From Oceanicaulis alexandrii DSM 11625 (GTDB taxonomy: Bacteria > Pseudomonadota > Alphaproteobacteria > Caulobacterales > Maricaulaceae), in the NCBI RefSeq assembly GCF_000420265.1, contig NZ_ATUP01000001.1:682001-746000 (forward strand): DNA of 64,000 nt. Reading direction: 5' to 3'. This document shows positions 39,667 through 48,662 of this stretch, piece after piece. Below the pieces are notes generated by a model that worked only from the letters and a program-made list of their open reading frames with translations, was not told the DNA's origin and did not search any database. How positions within the stretch are numbered: position 1 is the stretch's first letter; every line of letters begins with the position of its first letter. The position numbers and the translations under genes were made by a program.

Positions 39667-41817
39667 TTATTGACCGGCTTCGGCGCCCTGAGGGGCCTCG
39701 GTCGTGTGTTGACGTATAAGCTCTTCTGTCAGCACCTGCGGGAGGATCACGCCTTCATCGATCCCGGCCCCACGCTCGAAATAGAGATATAAAGGCACGC
39801 CCGCCCGCCCGTAATCGGCAATGAAACGGGAGATCTCCGGGTCTTCACGGGTCCAGTCGCCCACCATCAAGCGGATGTCGTTGCGATCAAAATGGTCCAG
39901 CGTGGTCGGTGTCCTCAACGCCGTCGCTTCGTTCACCTTGCAGGTGATGCACCAGTCAGCCGTGAAATAGAGAAAGACCTTCTGGTTGTCTGCCAGCAGC
40001 AACGCCAAGGCCTGCCGGGAGAAGTCCTCTCCTCCTTGGCTTTCAACGAGCTCGGCGGCGGCGGAAGATCCTGAGAGCCAGGCTACGGGAAGCACGCTGC
40101 TCGCCCCCAGCACAATCAGGCTTGCGCCTAGGGTCTGACCAACCCGCCCCCCATGGGACAAAGCCTTGGCCGCACCGGCCAGCGCAAGGCAGGCCAGAAG
40201 GCCTATGGCCATTCCGTCATGACTGGTCTGCGCGCCGAGCACCCAGAGAAGCCAGATCGCAGTCACGAACATGGGAAAGGCGAGAACCTGCTGCAGGGTC
40301 TGCATCCATGGGCCAGGCTTCGGCAACAGGCGCTGCGTGGCCGGGGCGTGCGTGATGACGAGATATGGCAGGGCCAAACCGCTGCCCAGAGACAGAAACA
40401 CCGCCAGCGCGCCCAGAGGGGATGCGATCATCGCATACCCCAAAGCCGACGCCATGAACGGCGCCGTGCAAGGGGCCGCCACGAGAACGGCAAGCATGCC
40501 AGTCAGGAACGCGCCTTGCAGGCCCGGGCGAGTCTGAACAGCGCCGCCGAGACGCTGCAGGCTACCCCCGAGCTTCAGAACGCCCAGCAGGTTCAAACCC
40601 ACGCCCGTCATCAGAAGCGCCAGCCCCATGACGATGACCGGATTTTGCAATTGGCTGCCCCAGCCTGCGGCAGGCATGATGCTTCTGCCGGTCAAGACCG
40701 CCAGTCCGATCAGCCCGAAACATGACGAAACGCCAGCCGCATACGCCCAGCCATCCGCCCTCATCGCGGCCGGCTTCATGCCGGCGCTGCGCGCCAGGGC
40801 GATCGCTTTGAGTGAGAGCACCGGCAAGACACAGGGCATGAGATTCAGGATCAGCCCGCCCAGAAAAGCGAACATGATCGCCTTCCATACGCCTTGAGGC
40901 GTTGCAGGGGCGGCGGCCTCACTAGAAGGGCTCTGCGCATCCAGCGGCAAAGCCACGCTAACCCCCCGATAGGCGCCCTCCCCGTCGGTGAAAGCGAGAA
41001 CGCCGGAAAGGCGAGACCTGTCCCCCTGATAAAAAGGGTCAGTCCGCACGGAGAGCTCATGCTCGGTTGAGGAAACCCGAGTCACCGTTTGCGGGTCTGC
41101 GTGCCAAATGACGGGTTCCACAGGAAAGAAGTACAGATCATCGATGACTTCCGGAGCGATGATCTGCAGCCTGATTTCACCCTGCGCGGTGCTCGCATCA
41201 AACCGCCACTGATCAGCGCTCTCCGGGAGGGTAAGAACGTCCGGGTTCATTTCTGGTCGAGAGGTCTCTGCTGACGCGGACACCTCAACATCGAGCGACA
41301 GGCTTGCACCACCCTCAACACAGTCCTGTTCACGACAGGCAAGCCACTGAACCTCGAGCTCTACGCTCTTGATGGCGCCCGGGCGCGCAGTGTTCGGCGC
41401 CACGATCCGGAACGGCAGCAGCAGGGTTTCATCATAGCCATAGCCAAAAACACGCCCCTCCCCGTCCATGATCCGGCGCGGCGTTGGCCACCCCTCGGCT
41501 TCGACGCTCCAACCCTCTGGCGCCTCCCACCGTGCGATAATGGCTTCGCCCGCGCCGGGATTGATCCAGAACGTGCTCCAGCCGGGCTGATGCTCCAGCC
41601 TGATACGCACATCGGCGGCGCCACCCGGTTCAATGCGGGCAGACACGGGGCTAAGGGTCGCCTCTACCGGCGACGCGTTTGCGGGAAGAGGCTGTGCGAG
41701 GCTGGGCGCGAGGCAAGAGAGCGACAGGGCCAGGGCGACAGCCAGCATGCGAACAGCGTTCTGAAGCCTGCCTGGGACGCGCCTCAAACTCAACCGGTTG
41801 CGCCTAGTCTTCAACAC
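39667..41817 (-). CDS. dsbD: DsbD/ScsB-like thiol:disulfide interchange protein
   Basis: 716 residues. N-terminal signal; periplasmic nDsbD-like domain with a Cys161-x4-Cys166 pair (WLACREQDC); a further beta domain to ~310; eight-helix transmembrane electron carrier with the two membrane cysteines (LNLMPCVLPVL and AAPCTAPFMAS); C-terminal thioredoxin domain with C623-x-x-C626 (DWCITCKVN). It moves electrons from cytosolic thioredoxin to periplasmic thiols. It overlaps the preceding small nDsbD-like gene by 14 nt. A GTG start is taken; ATG 41748 would shorten the signal region. Last gene of the FecI-to-DsbD run. Confidence 0.92.
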   Translation of the reverse strand: MLKTRRNRLSLRRVPGRLQNAVRMLAVALALSLSCLAPSLAQPLPANASPVEATLSPVSARIEPGGAADVRIRLEHQPGWSTFWINPGAGEAIIARWEAPEGWSVEAEGWPTPRRIMDGEGRVFGYGYDETLLLPFRIVAPNTARPGAIKSVELEVQWLACREQDCVEGGASLSLDVEVSASAETSRPEMNPDVLTLPESADQWRFDASTAQGEIRLQIIAPEVIDDLYFFPVEPVIWHADPQTVTRVSSTEHELSVRTDPFYQGDRSRLSGVLAFTDGEGAYRGVSVALPLDAQSPSSEAAAPATPQGVWKAIMFAFLGGLILNLMPCVLPVLSLKAIALARSAGMKPAAMRADGWAYAAGVSSCFGLIGLAVLTGRSIMPAAGWGSQLQNPVIVMGLALLMTGVGLNLLGVLKLGGSLQRLGGAVQTRPGLQGAFLTGMLAVLVAAPCTAPFMASALGYAMIASPLGALAVFLSLGSGLALPYLVITHAPATQRLLPKPGPWMQTLQQVLAFPMFVTAIWLLWVLGAQTSHDGMAIGLLACLALAGAAKALSHGGRVGQTLGASLIVLGASSVLPVAWLSGSSAAAELVESQGGEDFSRQALALLLADNQKVFLYFTADWCITCKVNEATALRTPTTLDHFDRNDIRLMVGDWTREDPEISRFIADYGRAGVPLYLYFERGAGIDEGVILPQVLTEELIRQHTTEAPQGAEAGQ

Positions 41818-42283
41818 GCAGCAAGACCCGGATCGGGTGTTCGATAGGCGGCAGACACGTGTCGCCGTCGCAGGTCTGGTATTCCACCATGCCGCGGATC
41901 AGCATGTCTCCGGATGGCGTGCGGGGGTGAAACCGCACAGGCTGAAGCAGGCTGACGACCTCACCTGTCAGAATATCGTATGCGCCAAAGGAGATGGGCT
42001 CGGGAAACCGGGCGTCGGCGAATTGCGCATACTCATGATCGCGCATCGACACGGATGTCTCGATCAGTCCCTGCCCAGCGTTCACCCCTGTGGGAGCGTA
42101 CAGATACCAGCCCCTTTCCAGCTCAAGGCGAACCTCGATCTGGAACGGCGTCCCGGGCGCTACGGATTCAGGCGCAACGACCTCGACATTGACAGGCTGG
42201 GCGTGTGCTGCAGCGGTGATTGCTGCAGCACACGCCACCGCGGCCGCCCCCCCTCTAACGGACATAGACCCAAACATGACCAT
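41804..42283 (-). CDS. Stand-alone nDsbD-like periplasmic protein
   Basis: 159 residues with a signal peptide (AAAHAQ near 28) and one domain resembling the N-terminal domain of DsbD: FQIEVRLELERGWYLYAPTG, FPEPI, and Cys138-x4-Cys143 in YQTCDGDTCLPPIEHPIRV. The Cys pair matches that of the downstream full-length DsbD. It may act as an extra thiol acceptor fed by it, or as a reductase for a secreted partner (inference). ATG 42283 is chosen for the AAAGG 4 nt upstream; it overlaps the FG-GAP gene by 29 nt. Confidence 0.82.
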   Translation of the reverse strand: MVMFGSMSVRGGAAAVACAAAITAAAHAQPVNVEVVAPESVAPGTPFQIEVRLELERGWYLYAPTGVNAGQGLIETSVSMRDHEYAQFADARFPEPISFGAYDILTGEVVSLLQPVRFHPRTPSGDMLIRGMVEYQTCDGDTCLPPIEHPIRVLLRVED

Positions 42284-43712
42284 GTTGCCTTTCATAACCA
42301 CGCAGCATTTGAAGGCGCGTGCTGTCCACCGGCTCCAAGAACTGTCCCAGGCGCTGCTCGAGCGCCTGCATTTCCTCACGCAGGTCTTCATTGTCGAAGT
42401 ACACGAAAGTGCTGCGGAAACGATCGCGGAACGGCTCGTCCGGACCTTCAACGCCGGCTCTGCGATCAAGAGCGACGAGCTCGTCCTGCAAGGCCTCGAA
42501 AGCTTGCAGCTCGGCGTCAGTCAGCCCGTTTTTTAAGGTCAGGCTCCGAGACCAGTCGCCTACGACCAGGTCCAGAACGCCATTACCATTGTAATCTGTC
42601 AGGGCGACCGAGGCGCGCGAGCCTCGAACAGGGCTGTATTGGCCGGGGCGGACCACGTGTGCGGAAATATGCTCTCCGCCGCGCACAGAAGGCAGAAGCC
42701 TCTGTGGTGCTGCGAAGGCGATTTCCTCTCCACCCAGATTGCGCAGGAAATAGACAGCGCCGGATTGTGTCCCGACGATCAGATCCGGATGCCCGTCGCC
42801 ATCCCAGTCTCCCACGGCAGGCACGAGATATTCCTCGCCCTGCATCGGTCCTGCGCCGCCTTCCACCACTTCGAAAACGTCCAGCTGATGGCTGCCGCCC
42901 CAGCTGAAGGTGGCGAAGACCGGTTGCCCCTCAACGGGTGTGATGCCGGGTTGGTGCGCCGGACCATGATTGCGACGCACGACGAGATCGCCCTGGGCAT
43001 TCCCAATGATGAGATCCAGCCGGCCATCATCGTCCCAGTCCAGCCAGGCGGGCTTGGCCGCGTAAGCGAGATGGGGACCCTCATCGACTTCGTTCAGCCG
43101 AGTAATGACATCAAGGCCGCCCCAGTCCGTCAGCGATTGCCGCGCCCGAAAGCCGCCATCCTGACCCTGGAACCAGTAGATCAATCCCGGAGAATACGAG
43201 CCGGCCGTGAGGTCGGCATGACCGTCTCCGTCAATATCGGCAAAACTGGGGCCCGCCGCGACGCAGCACCAATTGCGGACGATCGCCGTCTCCCCTGCCG
43301 CCTCGATCCACTCATAGCCTGAAAAGACCGGCGCTCCGGGCTCGCCCTCATTGAGATAGAGCCGGAAACGCCCTGCCGAACCTCCGATGATCAGATCTTC
43401 AAGACCGTCTCCATCATAGTCATGGAAGGTGGGGCCGGCATGCCCATTCCGGTCTTCCTCGAACCAGACGCCCGAACGGCTTGGCGTATCGCTGGCCGTG
43501 TCGATGAGCGCGCCATCCGCACGCATAAGGATCGCCTCTTCATACCAGTCGCCGGGCGGCGTGCCGTCCTCATTCCTCTCGATCGCGACTGCCTCGCCCC
43601 CAAGCAGGGACAGGCTGGCGAGTGCGAGCGACAGGACACGGGCGAGCGAGCGCTGTTTCAAACGGTCCTGTGTCATGAGGCCGGGCTGACAGGCCCTTTC
43701 ATATCGGGACAT
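42255..43712 (-). CDS. Secreted FG-GAP (VCBS-type) repeat protein
   Basis: 485 residues with a signal peptide (GGEAVA near 43). Five FG-GAP calcium loops of the DxDxDG...DLIIG type occur at about 99-111, 159-171, 225-237, 302-314 and 373-385, giving a beta-propeller. A vicinal WCC sits at 148-150. The ~100-residue C-terminal part is helical and Glu-rich (LQAFEALQDELVALDRRAG). ATG 43712 starts 5 nt after the TonB receptor's stop and has AAGGAG ~10 nt upstream. Its position between receptor and reductases suggests an extracytoplasmic partner of the receptor. Confidence 0.85.
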   Translation of the reverse strand: MSRYERACQPGLMTQDRLKQRSLARVLSLALASLSLLGGEAVAIERNEDGTPPGDWYEEAILMRADGALIDTASDTPSRSGVWFEEDRNGHAGPTFHDYDGDGLEDLIIGGSAGRFRLYLNEGEPGAPVFSGYEWIEAAGETAIVRNWCCVAAGPSFADIDGDGHADLTAGSYSPGLIYWFQGQDGGFRARQSLTDWGGLDVITRLNEVDEGPHLAYAAKPAWLDWDDDGRLDLIIGNAQGDLVVRRNHGPAHQPGITPVEGQPVFATFSWGGSHQLDVFEVVEGGAGPMQGEEYLVPAVGDWDGDGHPDLIVGTQSGAVYFLRNLGGEEIAFAAPQRLLPSVRGGEHISAHVVRPGQYSPVRGSRASVALTDYNGNGVLDLVVGDWSRSLTLKNGLTDAELQAFEALQDELVALDRRAGVEGPDEPFRDRFRSTFVYFDNEDLREEMQALEQRLGQFLEPVDSTRLQMLRGYERQHGHVWVYVR

Positions 43713-43716
43713 GGCG

Positions 43717-46458
43717 CTACCACTCCTTGCTGAGGCTGAGGGTGAAGAGGCGGCCGAAAGGATCGGCATTTGTCGGGTCGTAGTTCACGCCCAGATCGGT
43801 GCCGATAGTCGACGCCGAGTTCGACCGCGCGAACGGCGGGTCCTCGTTGAACAGATTGCGGACATTCAGTCCCACTCTCAGGCCCGAGAGCAGATCGCCA
43901 TGCCGGTCCGCGAAGGAGAACCCGGTGATGAGATCGACCGTCACCCAGCGATCCACCGGTTCGGCCGGGGTCACTGACGTGTTGGTGTAGCTGTCGACAT
44001 AGTTGAGTTGGAGCTGGCTGGACCAGCCGCCACTTTGAAACCCGGCGTTCAGGCGCCCGCGAAATTCGACCGGGTAGGTCAGCGTGCCCACGCGCTCCAC
44101 AACCGGCGCGCCGGCGCTGATGCGCTCTTTGTTTTCCAGCATGTAAGTGAACGCCGCCCCGACATTCCACGTGCCGAAAGAGGCAGGCGCACTATAGTCG
44201 AGCGAAACGTCGAAGCCGGAGGTCTGCTGGGAGGCGATGTTTGTCAGGCCGTTATATATGATATGGGTGACATCGGCCGCGATCGCGTCCGGATCCAGCG
44301 TCGTTGAATAGTCGCCGGTCCGGGCGTCAAACAGGCCGATCGCCCCCGGCAAGGTCGCCGCGATGATTTCGGGCGACACCTCATCCGTGATCAGGTCGAA
44401 ATAGGTCTCCGGATCAGCCGCGATCTCGAACGCATCCGGCGGCTGGGCGATACGGTCTGTATAGTCGATATTGAAATAGCTGCTCGAGAGCGTGAGGCCA
44501 TCGATCCAGGCCGGCGCAAAATCAAACCCCAGGGTGAAAGCCTCTGACGTTTCAGGCCCCAGGTCAGGATTGCTGATCGGTCCCACGACGTAATACACGG
44601 TGGATTGATCATCGGAGAAGGGATCGGGAAAGCTTCCGAGCGGCCCGGTCACCGGCAGGATGACATAGCTCGTCTCGCTCGGAATCAGATCGGGCAGACT
44701 GGGCGCACGAAACGCCTGACCATATGTGCCCCGCAGCTTGAGTGCGTCATTAATGGCCCAAAGCACGCCGACTTTCGGATCAAAACTGTCTCCGAAATCG
44801 GTCGTGTCGGTGTAACGACCGGACAGGTTCAGCTCGAGACGCTGAACCAGAGGCATCGCCATATCGCGACTGATGAGGGGAACAGCCAACTCGCCAAAGG
44901 CATAACTCGTCGCCCGGTCAGCCCGCATCGGACCGAAACCGAGTTCCTGTTCAAGATAGCCGCCGCCCAACGCAAAGCCGACATCCCCGGAGGCCAGGGA
45001 TACCAGCGTACCATCGAGCTTTCCCGTCACTTCAAGCGAGCTGAAATCCTGGGCGCCGTTCGTCTCACGCAGGCGGCCGTCATCGAAGAACCTGACAATG
45101 TTCAGGTTGTTCGTGTAATCGCCATAAGTCGCCAGAAGCTCGAACTGCCAGTCACGCACCGGCTGGATGCGCCCACCGACCGTGGCGACGACCTGCTCAG
45201 TCTGGGTATTGCTCAGTGAGGTGGCCTGAAAGAACCCGTCCTCACGGGTCGAGGTTTTCGTCCGCCGGTCGGTATAGAGAATATCGGCGAACACTTCAGC
45301 CGATGCGCCAATGTGCTGGCGCGCCGAGACAAAGGCGGAATAGCGCTGGTCAAGTGGCGCCAGATAGGTATCGGGCGTGTTGCTGAAATCGACCTCATCA
45401 GTCAGGAACGGGCCGGACGTCGCAGCAGAGAGCGAGGCGATCGCCCCGCCGCCAGACCAGCTGGTTCCCAGAACCTGATCAAATTGCCCCGCCGAATAAC
45501 CGCCATCGCCTCTCGTGGTGTAGCTGACCGAGGTCTCCGCCCCTTCAAAGTCATCCCGCAAGACGAAATTGACGACCCCAGCGACAGCATCCGCGCCATA
45601 AATCGAGGATGCGCCATCAGTGAGAACCTCCACGCGCTCTACAGCCCCCAAAGGGATGAGCGACGCATCCGCTGTCTCACCAACATCCGCCAATGGCAGA
45701 CGCCGTCCATTCAGAAGCGTCAGCGTTGACCCCGCGCCCAGACCGCGCAGATCCACGGCATTGACAGAACGGGCATTGAGCTCGCGGCTGACGGCGAGCC
45801 CGCCAATCGAGCTGGTGGTATTGATGTTCTGCGGAATGGCGCGAAGCAGCTGATCTGTCGTCAGGACCCCGAGCCTTTGAAAGTCCTCGCGGGAATAAAT
45901 ATCCAGCGGCGAGCTTTCCGGGTTCACACCCCGAATGCTGGTGCCTGTCACCGTGATCGTATCGATCGGCAAAACATCAGGCTCAGCTTGCCCATTGGCC
46001 TCGATCAAGCTCTCTGACGCCGCGCCTTCAGAACGGCTCGGCGCCGGGTTCGTCGTCTCTGTTGCGGGGGCCTCGCGCGCCTCTACTGCTCTGGACTGGC
46101 GCAACAGGATCGCGCCCGAGGCACTGCGCTGCATGTCCAGATCAGCGCCGGACAAAAGTCGCGACAAGGCCAGTGTCGGCGTCATCCGCCCCCGAACCGC
46201 ATTCGCCGTAAGTCCGTCAACGAGGTCCGGCGAATACAGAAGCGATTGTCCGCTTTGGCGTGCATACTCGATCAGAGCTGTCTGAAGCGGCTGCTCTGCA
46301 ATATCGAAATCCACGGCGCGTTCAGACGATGACGCAATATCACTCCCCCGCGCCCCCGGATCTGACTGAACAAAGGCGAATGCCGCGCCGGACCCTGTTA
46401 GAAGCGAGAGTGATGCAACAGTGCTCAACGCCGCTGCACGAAAGCTCGTACGAACCAT
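43717..46458 (-). CDS. TonB-dependent receptor with N-terminal STN signalling domain
   Basis: 913 residues. Signal peptide (SGAAFAF near 28); STN domain (about 45-120; FDIAEQPLQTALIEYARQSGQSLLYSPDLVDG); a Pro/Ser/Glu linker; plug domain (~165-300; VTGTSIRGVNPESSPLDIYSRED, VLTDGASSIYGADAVAGVVNFVLR); then a 22-strand barrel to the C-terminus ending in SLSKEW. The STN domain interacts with FecR, encoded upstream. This subclass (TTSIxG, STTSS-type loops) often imports large organic substrates as well as siderophores, so iron uptake is not proven. Confidence 0.93.
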   Translation of the reverse strand: MVRTSFRAAALSTVASLSLLTGSGAAFAFVQSDPGARGSDIASSSERAVDFDIAEQPLQTALIEYARQSGQSLLYSPDLVDGLTANAVRGRMTPTLALSRLLSGADLDMQRSASGAILLRQSRAVEAREAPATETTNPAPSRSEGAASESLIEANGQAEPDVLPIDTITVTGTSIRGVNPESSPLDIYSREDFQRLGVLTTDQLLRAIPQNINTTSSIGGLAVSRELNARSVNAVDLRGLGAGSTLTLLNGRRLPLADVGETADASLIPLGAVERVEVLTDGASSIYGADAVAGVVNFVLRDDFEGAETSVSYTTRGDGGYSAGQFDQVLGTSWSGGGAIASLSAATSGPFLTDEVDFSNTPDTYLAPLDQRYSAFVSARQHIGASAEVFADILYTDRRTKTSTREDGFFQATSLSNTQTEQVVATVGGRIQPVRDWQFELLATYGDYTNNLNIVRFFDDGRLRETNGAQDFSSLEVTGKLDGTLVSLASGDVGFALGGGYLEQELGFGPMRADRATSYAFGELAVPLISRDMAMPLVQRLELNLSGRYTDTTDFGDSFDPKVGVLWAINDALKLRGTYGQAFRAPSLPDLIPSETSYVILPVTGPLGSFPDPFSDDQSTVYYVVGPISNPDLGPETSEAFTLGFDFAPAWIDGLTLSSSYFNIDYTDRIAQPPDAFEIAADPETYFDLITDEVSPEIIAATLPGAIGLFDARTGDYSTTLDPDAIAADVTHIIYNGLTNIASQQTSGFDVSLDYSAPASFGTWNVGAAFTYMLENKERISAGAPVVERVGTLTYPVEFRGRLNAGFQSGGWSSQLQLNYVDSYTNTSVTPAEPVDRWVTVDLITGFSFADRHGDLLSGLRVGLNVRNLFNEDPPFARSNSASTIGTDLGVNYDPTNADPFGRLFTLSLSKEW

Positions 46459-46540
46459 GAAAGTCTCCCCATGCCAGCCGCTGGTCTTGTTGTTTGCGGC
46501 CCATGACAGGGAAGACGCAGCTGACGGCCGAACCCGAACA

Positions 46541-46560
46541 TGCGGGACGAAAAAACTTTC
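46541..46560 (-). promoter_or_regulatory. Candidate ECF (FecI-type) promoter of the TonB receptor gene
   Basis: On the minus strand this reads GAAAGTTTTTTCGTCCCGCA, an A/T tract followed by CGTC, ~85 nt upstream of the receptor start in the 123-bp gap after fecR. FecI-type sigma factors favour A/T-rich -35 and a CGTC/GTC -10; the fit is suggestive only. Confidence 0.3.
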
Positions 46561-46581
46561 AGAGGGTCTGAAAAACTGGCG

Positions 46582-47652
46582 CTAGGTCGCGCTGCGCAGG
46601 ATTATGGCGTGGTCCGTTTCATCGATCCGCACTTCAGGGAAATACTCAGCCAGAGCCTCGACAAAGCCGGTCGACTGGCCCGCGGTGAAAGCCCCGCTCA
46701 ACCGCAAACCAGATAGCTGCTCATCCGCGATGACGATTGGACGGCGGGCGTATCTGTTCATTTCCGCCACGGCGACGGAAAGCGGCTCATCCTGGAAAAT
46801 CAGCAAGCCATCCAGCCAACTGGTCAACCGGCGGGCATCCACCGTCGCCACGCTCGGCGGAGCGTCTGCGATCTGCACCAGCTGCTCGCCCGGAGACAGT
46901 TCAGCGCGCTCGGATCGTGCAAATTCTCCTGCGGCGCCCTGGTCCACGGCGACGGGCGCATCGACGACAACATTGCCTTCAACAAGGGTGACTGAGACCT
47001 GCGCGCTGTCCACACGTACTTCAAACGCTGTGCCGACCGCTGTGACCCGCCGCCCCGCCGCCAGAACCACGAACTCGCGTCCGTCCTCGTGGGCCACGTC
47101 GAAATAGGCTTGCCCTGAAACCAGCTCCACCAGTCGTTCCTGGTCTGAAAAGGCGACCCGCGCCCGGCTGGATGTTCCCAGAGTCATGGTGGACCCGTCA
47201 GCAAGGGTGGTTTCGAGCCGCTCGCCAATCTGCGTTTCGAAGTCTGACGCCGCCTGCTCGGCGATCACCATGGAAGGCTCGACAGATGCGCCCGGCATCG
47301 CCCAATTGGCCAGCAGGAACCCAAATCCGACGCAGACCACAACACTGGCTGCGAGTATGCTCAGTCGCGCCGCGCTGAACACCGGCTTTCGTTCAGACGC
47401 CGCTCGCGACAACACCTTGTTGCGCAGCTCAAGCACCTCAGGTTCATGTGCAACCGAGCGAGCAAGACGCCAGGCCGCTTCAGCCTGCCGGAAGGCTTCG
47501 CGCTTGGCCGGATCGTCGCCGCACCATTCCTCGAAGCGGGCTTGCAAGTCAGGATCCGCACCCGCTTCACGCAAACGCTCACTCCACAGCGCCGCCGCTT
47601 CGCGGTGCTGGTTAATCTCATGTCTTGAGAGTTCTGGCGTACGCATGTTCAT
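46582..47652 (-). CDS. FecR-family anti-sigma/signal transducer
   Basis: 356 residues. N-terminal cytoplasmic helical domain (DUF4880-like, about 15-62, with AALWSERLR and FEEWCGDDPAKREAFRQAEAAW); one transmembrane helix (~97-118); periplasmic FecR domain (~125-240; ERLETTLADGSTMTLGTSSRARVAFSDQERLVELVSGQAYFDVAHEDGREFVV); and a C-terminal STN-like domain (~280-350). It receives the signal from the receptor's STN domain and controls the sigma factor. Its ATG overlaps the sigma gene's stop (ATGA), so translation is coupled. Confidence 0.94.
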   Translation of the reverse strand: MNMRTPELSRHEINQHREAAALWSERLREAGADPDLQARFEEWCGDDPAKREAFRQAEAAWRLARSVAHEPEVLELRNKVLSRAASERKPVFSAARLSILAASVVVCVGFGFLLANWAMPGASVEPSMVIAEQAASDFETQIGERLETTLADGSTMTLGTSSRARVAFSDQERLVELVSGQAYFDVAHEDGREFVVLAAGRRVTAVGTAFEVRVDSAQVSVTLVEGNVVVDAPVAVDQGAAGEFARSERAELSPGEQLVQIADAPPSVATVDARRLTSWLDGLLIFQDEPLSVAVAEMNRYARRPIVIADEQLSGLRLSGAFTAGQSTGFVEALAEYFPEVRIDETDHAIILRSAT

Positions 47653-48218
47653 CGGCCTGTCTCGTCCCGATCCAGCGCTGCGCCGACATAGGCGAGCGCC
47701 TTTGCCATATGCTTCTCCACTGACCGGGTGGAGATCGCCATCAGGCGCGCAATATCTGCATACTTGTAGTTCTCGAACGCGCGAAGCACGAACACATCCT
47801 GGGTGCGCTGAGGCAATTCCTGCAGCGCCTGCATCAGACGGTTCAACTCTTCCTTGCTGAGTAAGACGCGCTCGGGAGAAAAATCCGAACCGCCATGCTG
47901 ATCGACATCGAAGGGTTCATGCGCATCCGTTCTACGAACCTGACGACGCCGCAGATGATCGGCCAACACACTTCGGGCGACCTGAAACACATAGCCCCGG
48001 ATATGATCGATCTCACCGTGGTCACCGCGCCGGATCAGTCTCAGGAACACTTCCTGTATGAGATCGCGGACCTCGTCACGATCCGCAACCCTCTTTGAGA
48101 AGAAGCCTGTCAGAGGGCCCTGGAACTCGCGATTCAGGGTTTCCCAGCGTACAGCCTGATCCGCGTCTTCATGAGACGGGACAGGCGGCCGACCACCCCC
48201 TCTTGCGCTTTCAGCCAT
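47649..48218 (-). CDS. ECF sigma factor, FecI-like
   Basis: 189 residues. Sigma region 2 (about 28-95; RDEVRDLIQEVFLRLIRRGD, GYVFQVARSVLADHLRRRQVRR) and region 4 (about 130-185; LQELPQRTQDVFVLRAFENYKYADIARLMAISTRSVEKHMAKAL). First gene of the minus-strand signalling run; FecR overlaps it by 4 nt. It likely drives the receptor gene on substrate binding. Confidence 0.93.
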   Translation of the reverse strand: MAESARGGGRPPVPSHEDADQAVRWETLNREFQGPLTGFFSKRVADRDEVRDLIQEVFLRLIRRGDHGEIDHIRGYVFQVARSVLADHLRRRQVRRTDAHEPFDVDQHGGSDFSPERVLLSKEELNRLMQALQELPQRTQDVFVLRAFENYKYADIARLMAISTRSVEKHMAKALAYVGAALDRDETGR

Positions 48219-48405
48219 CCCCCGCCCTCACGCTGTTTAAAGCCTGTCAGGCTCTGTGACAGCGGAGTCCGTATCACTCAAACGGACAGGCTGGCAAATC
48301 CAGGCGCACTTCAAGACACGCCTGCGTCAGTGAACGCACACCGCACACGCGCCGCTTGCCCCTGACCTTCCGGACCGTAAAATCCGTGGATAACAAATAG
48401 TAAAA

Positions 48406-48421
48406 ATGGTGGGCCCGGAGG
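48406..48421. repeat. Direct repeat at tRNA 3' end, putative attR-like site
   Basis: Identical to 25649-25664. It covers positions 62-76 of the tRNA gene plus one flanking base. The accessory block lies on the 3' side of the tRNA, as expected for integration at a tRNA 3' end. Confidence 0.55.
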
Positions 48422-48483
48422 GACTCGAACCCCCAACCAAGCGGTTATGAGCCGCCGGCTCTAACCAATTGAGCTACAGGCCC
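48407..48483 (-). tRNA. tRNA with CAU anticodon, probably tRNA-Ile2 (lysidine type); tRNA-Met possible
   Basis: 77 nt with encoded CCA. All stems form: acceptor GGGCCTG/CGGGCCC, D arm GCTC/GAGC, anticodon arm GGCGG-CTCATAA-CCGCT, T arm GGGGG-TTCGAGT-CCCTC. The anticodon CAT is at 48447-48449 (complement). The paired G1-C72 excludes initiator tRNA. The anticodon stem and variable loop (CGCTTGGT) resemble E. coli ileX more than elongator tRNA-Met, hence the Ile2 call. A T-run follows the CCA. Confidence 0.93.
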
Positions 48484-48662
48484 GCTGAGATGAAACAGCG
48501 TCCAAGCTTGATAACGCGGGCTGCGAATTTGGCAAAGTGGCGATGGCGGCGAGACGCAGCTGAACAGGCGTTCAGGGAACGGCCATCAAAGAGTCGCGTT
48601 TCCGACATGAGACCGGCTTCAAAGACCGTATACTGGACCCACAACAGACTGGGAGAGCTCTT

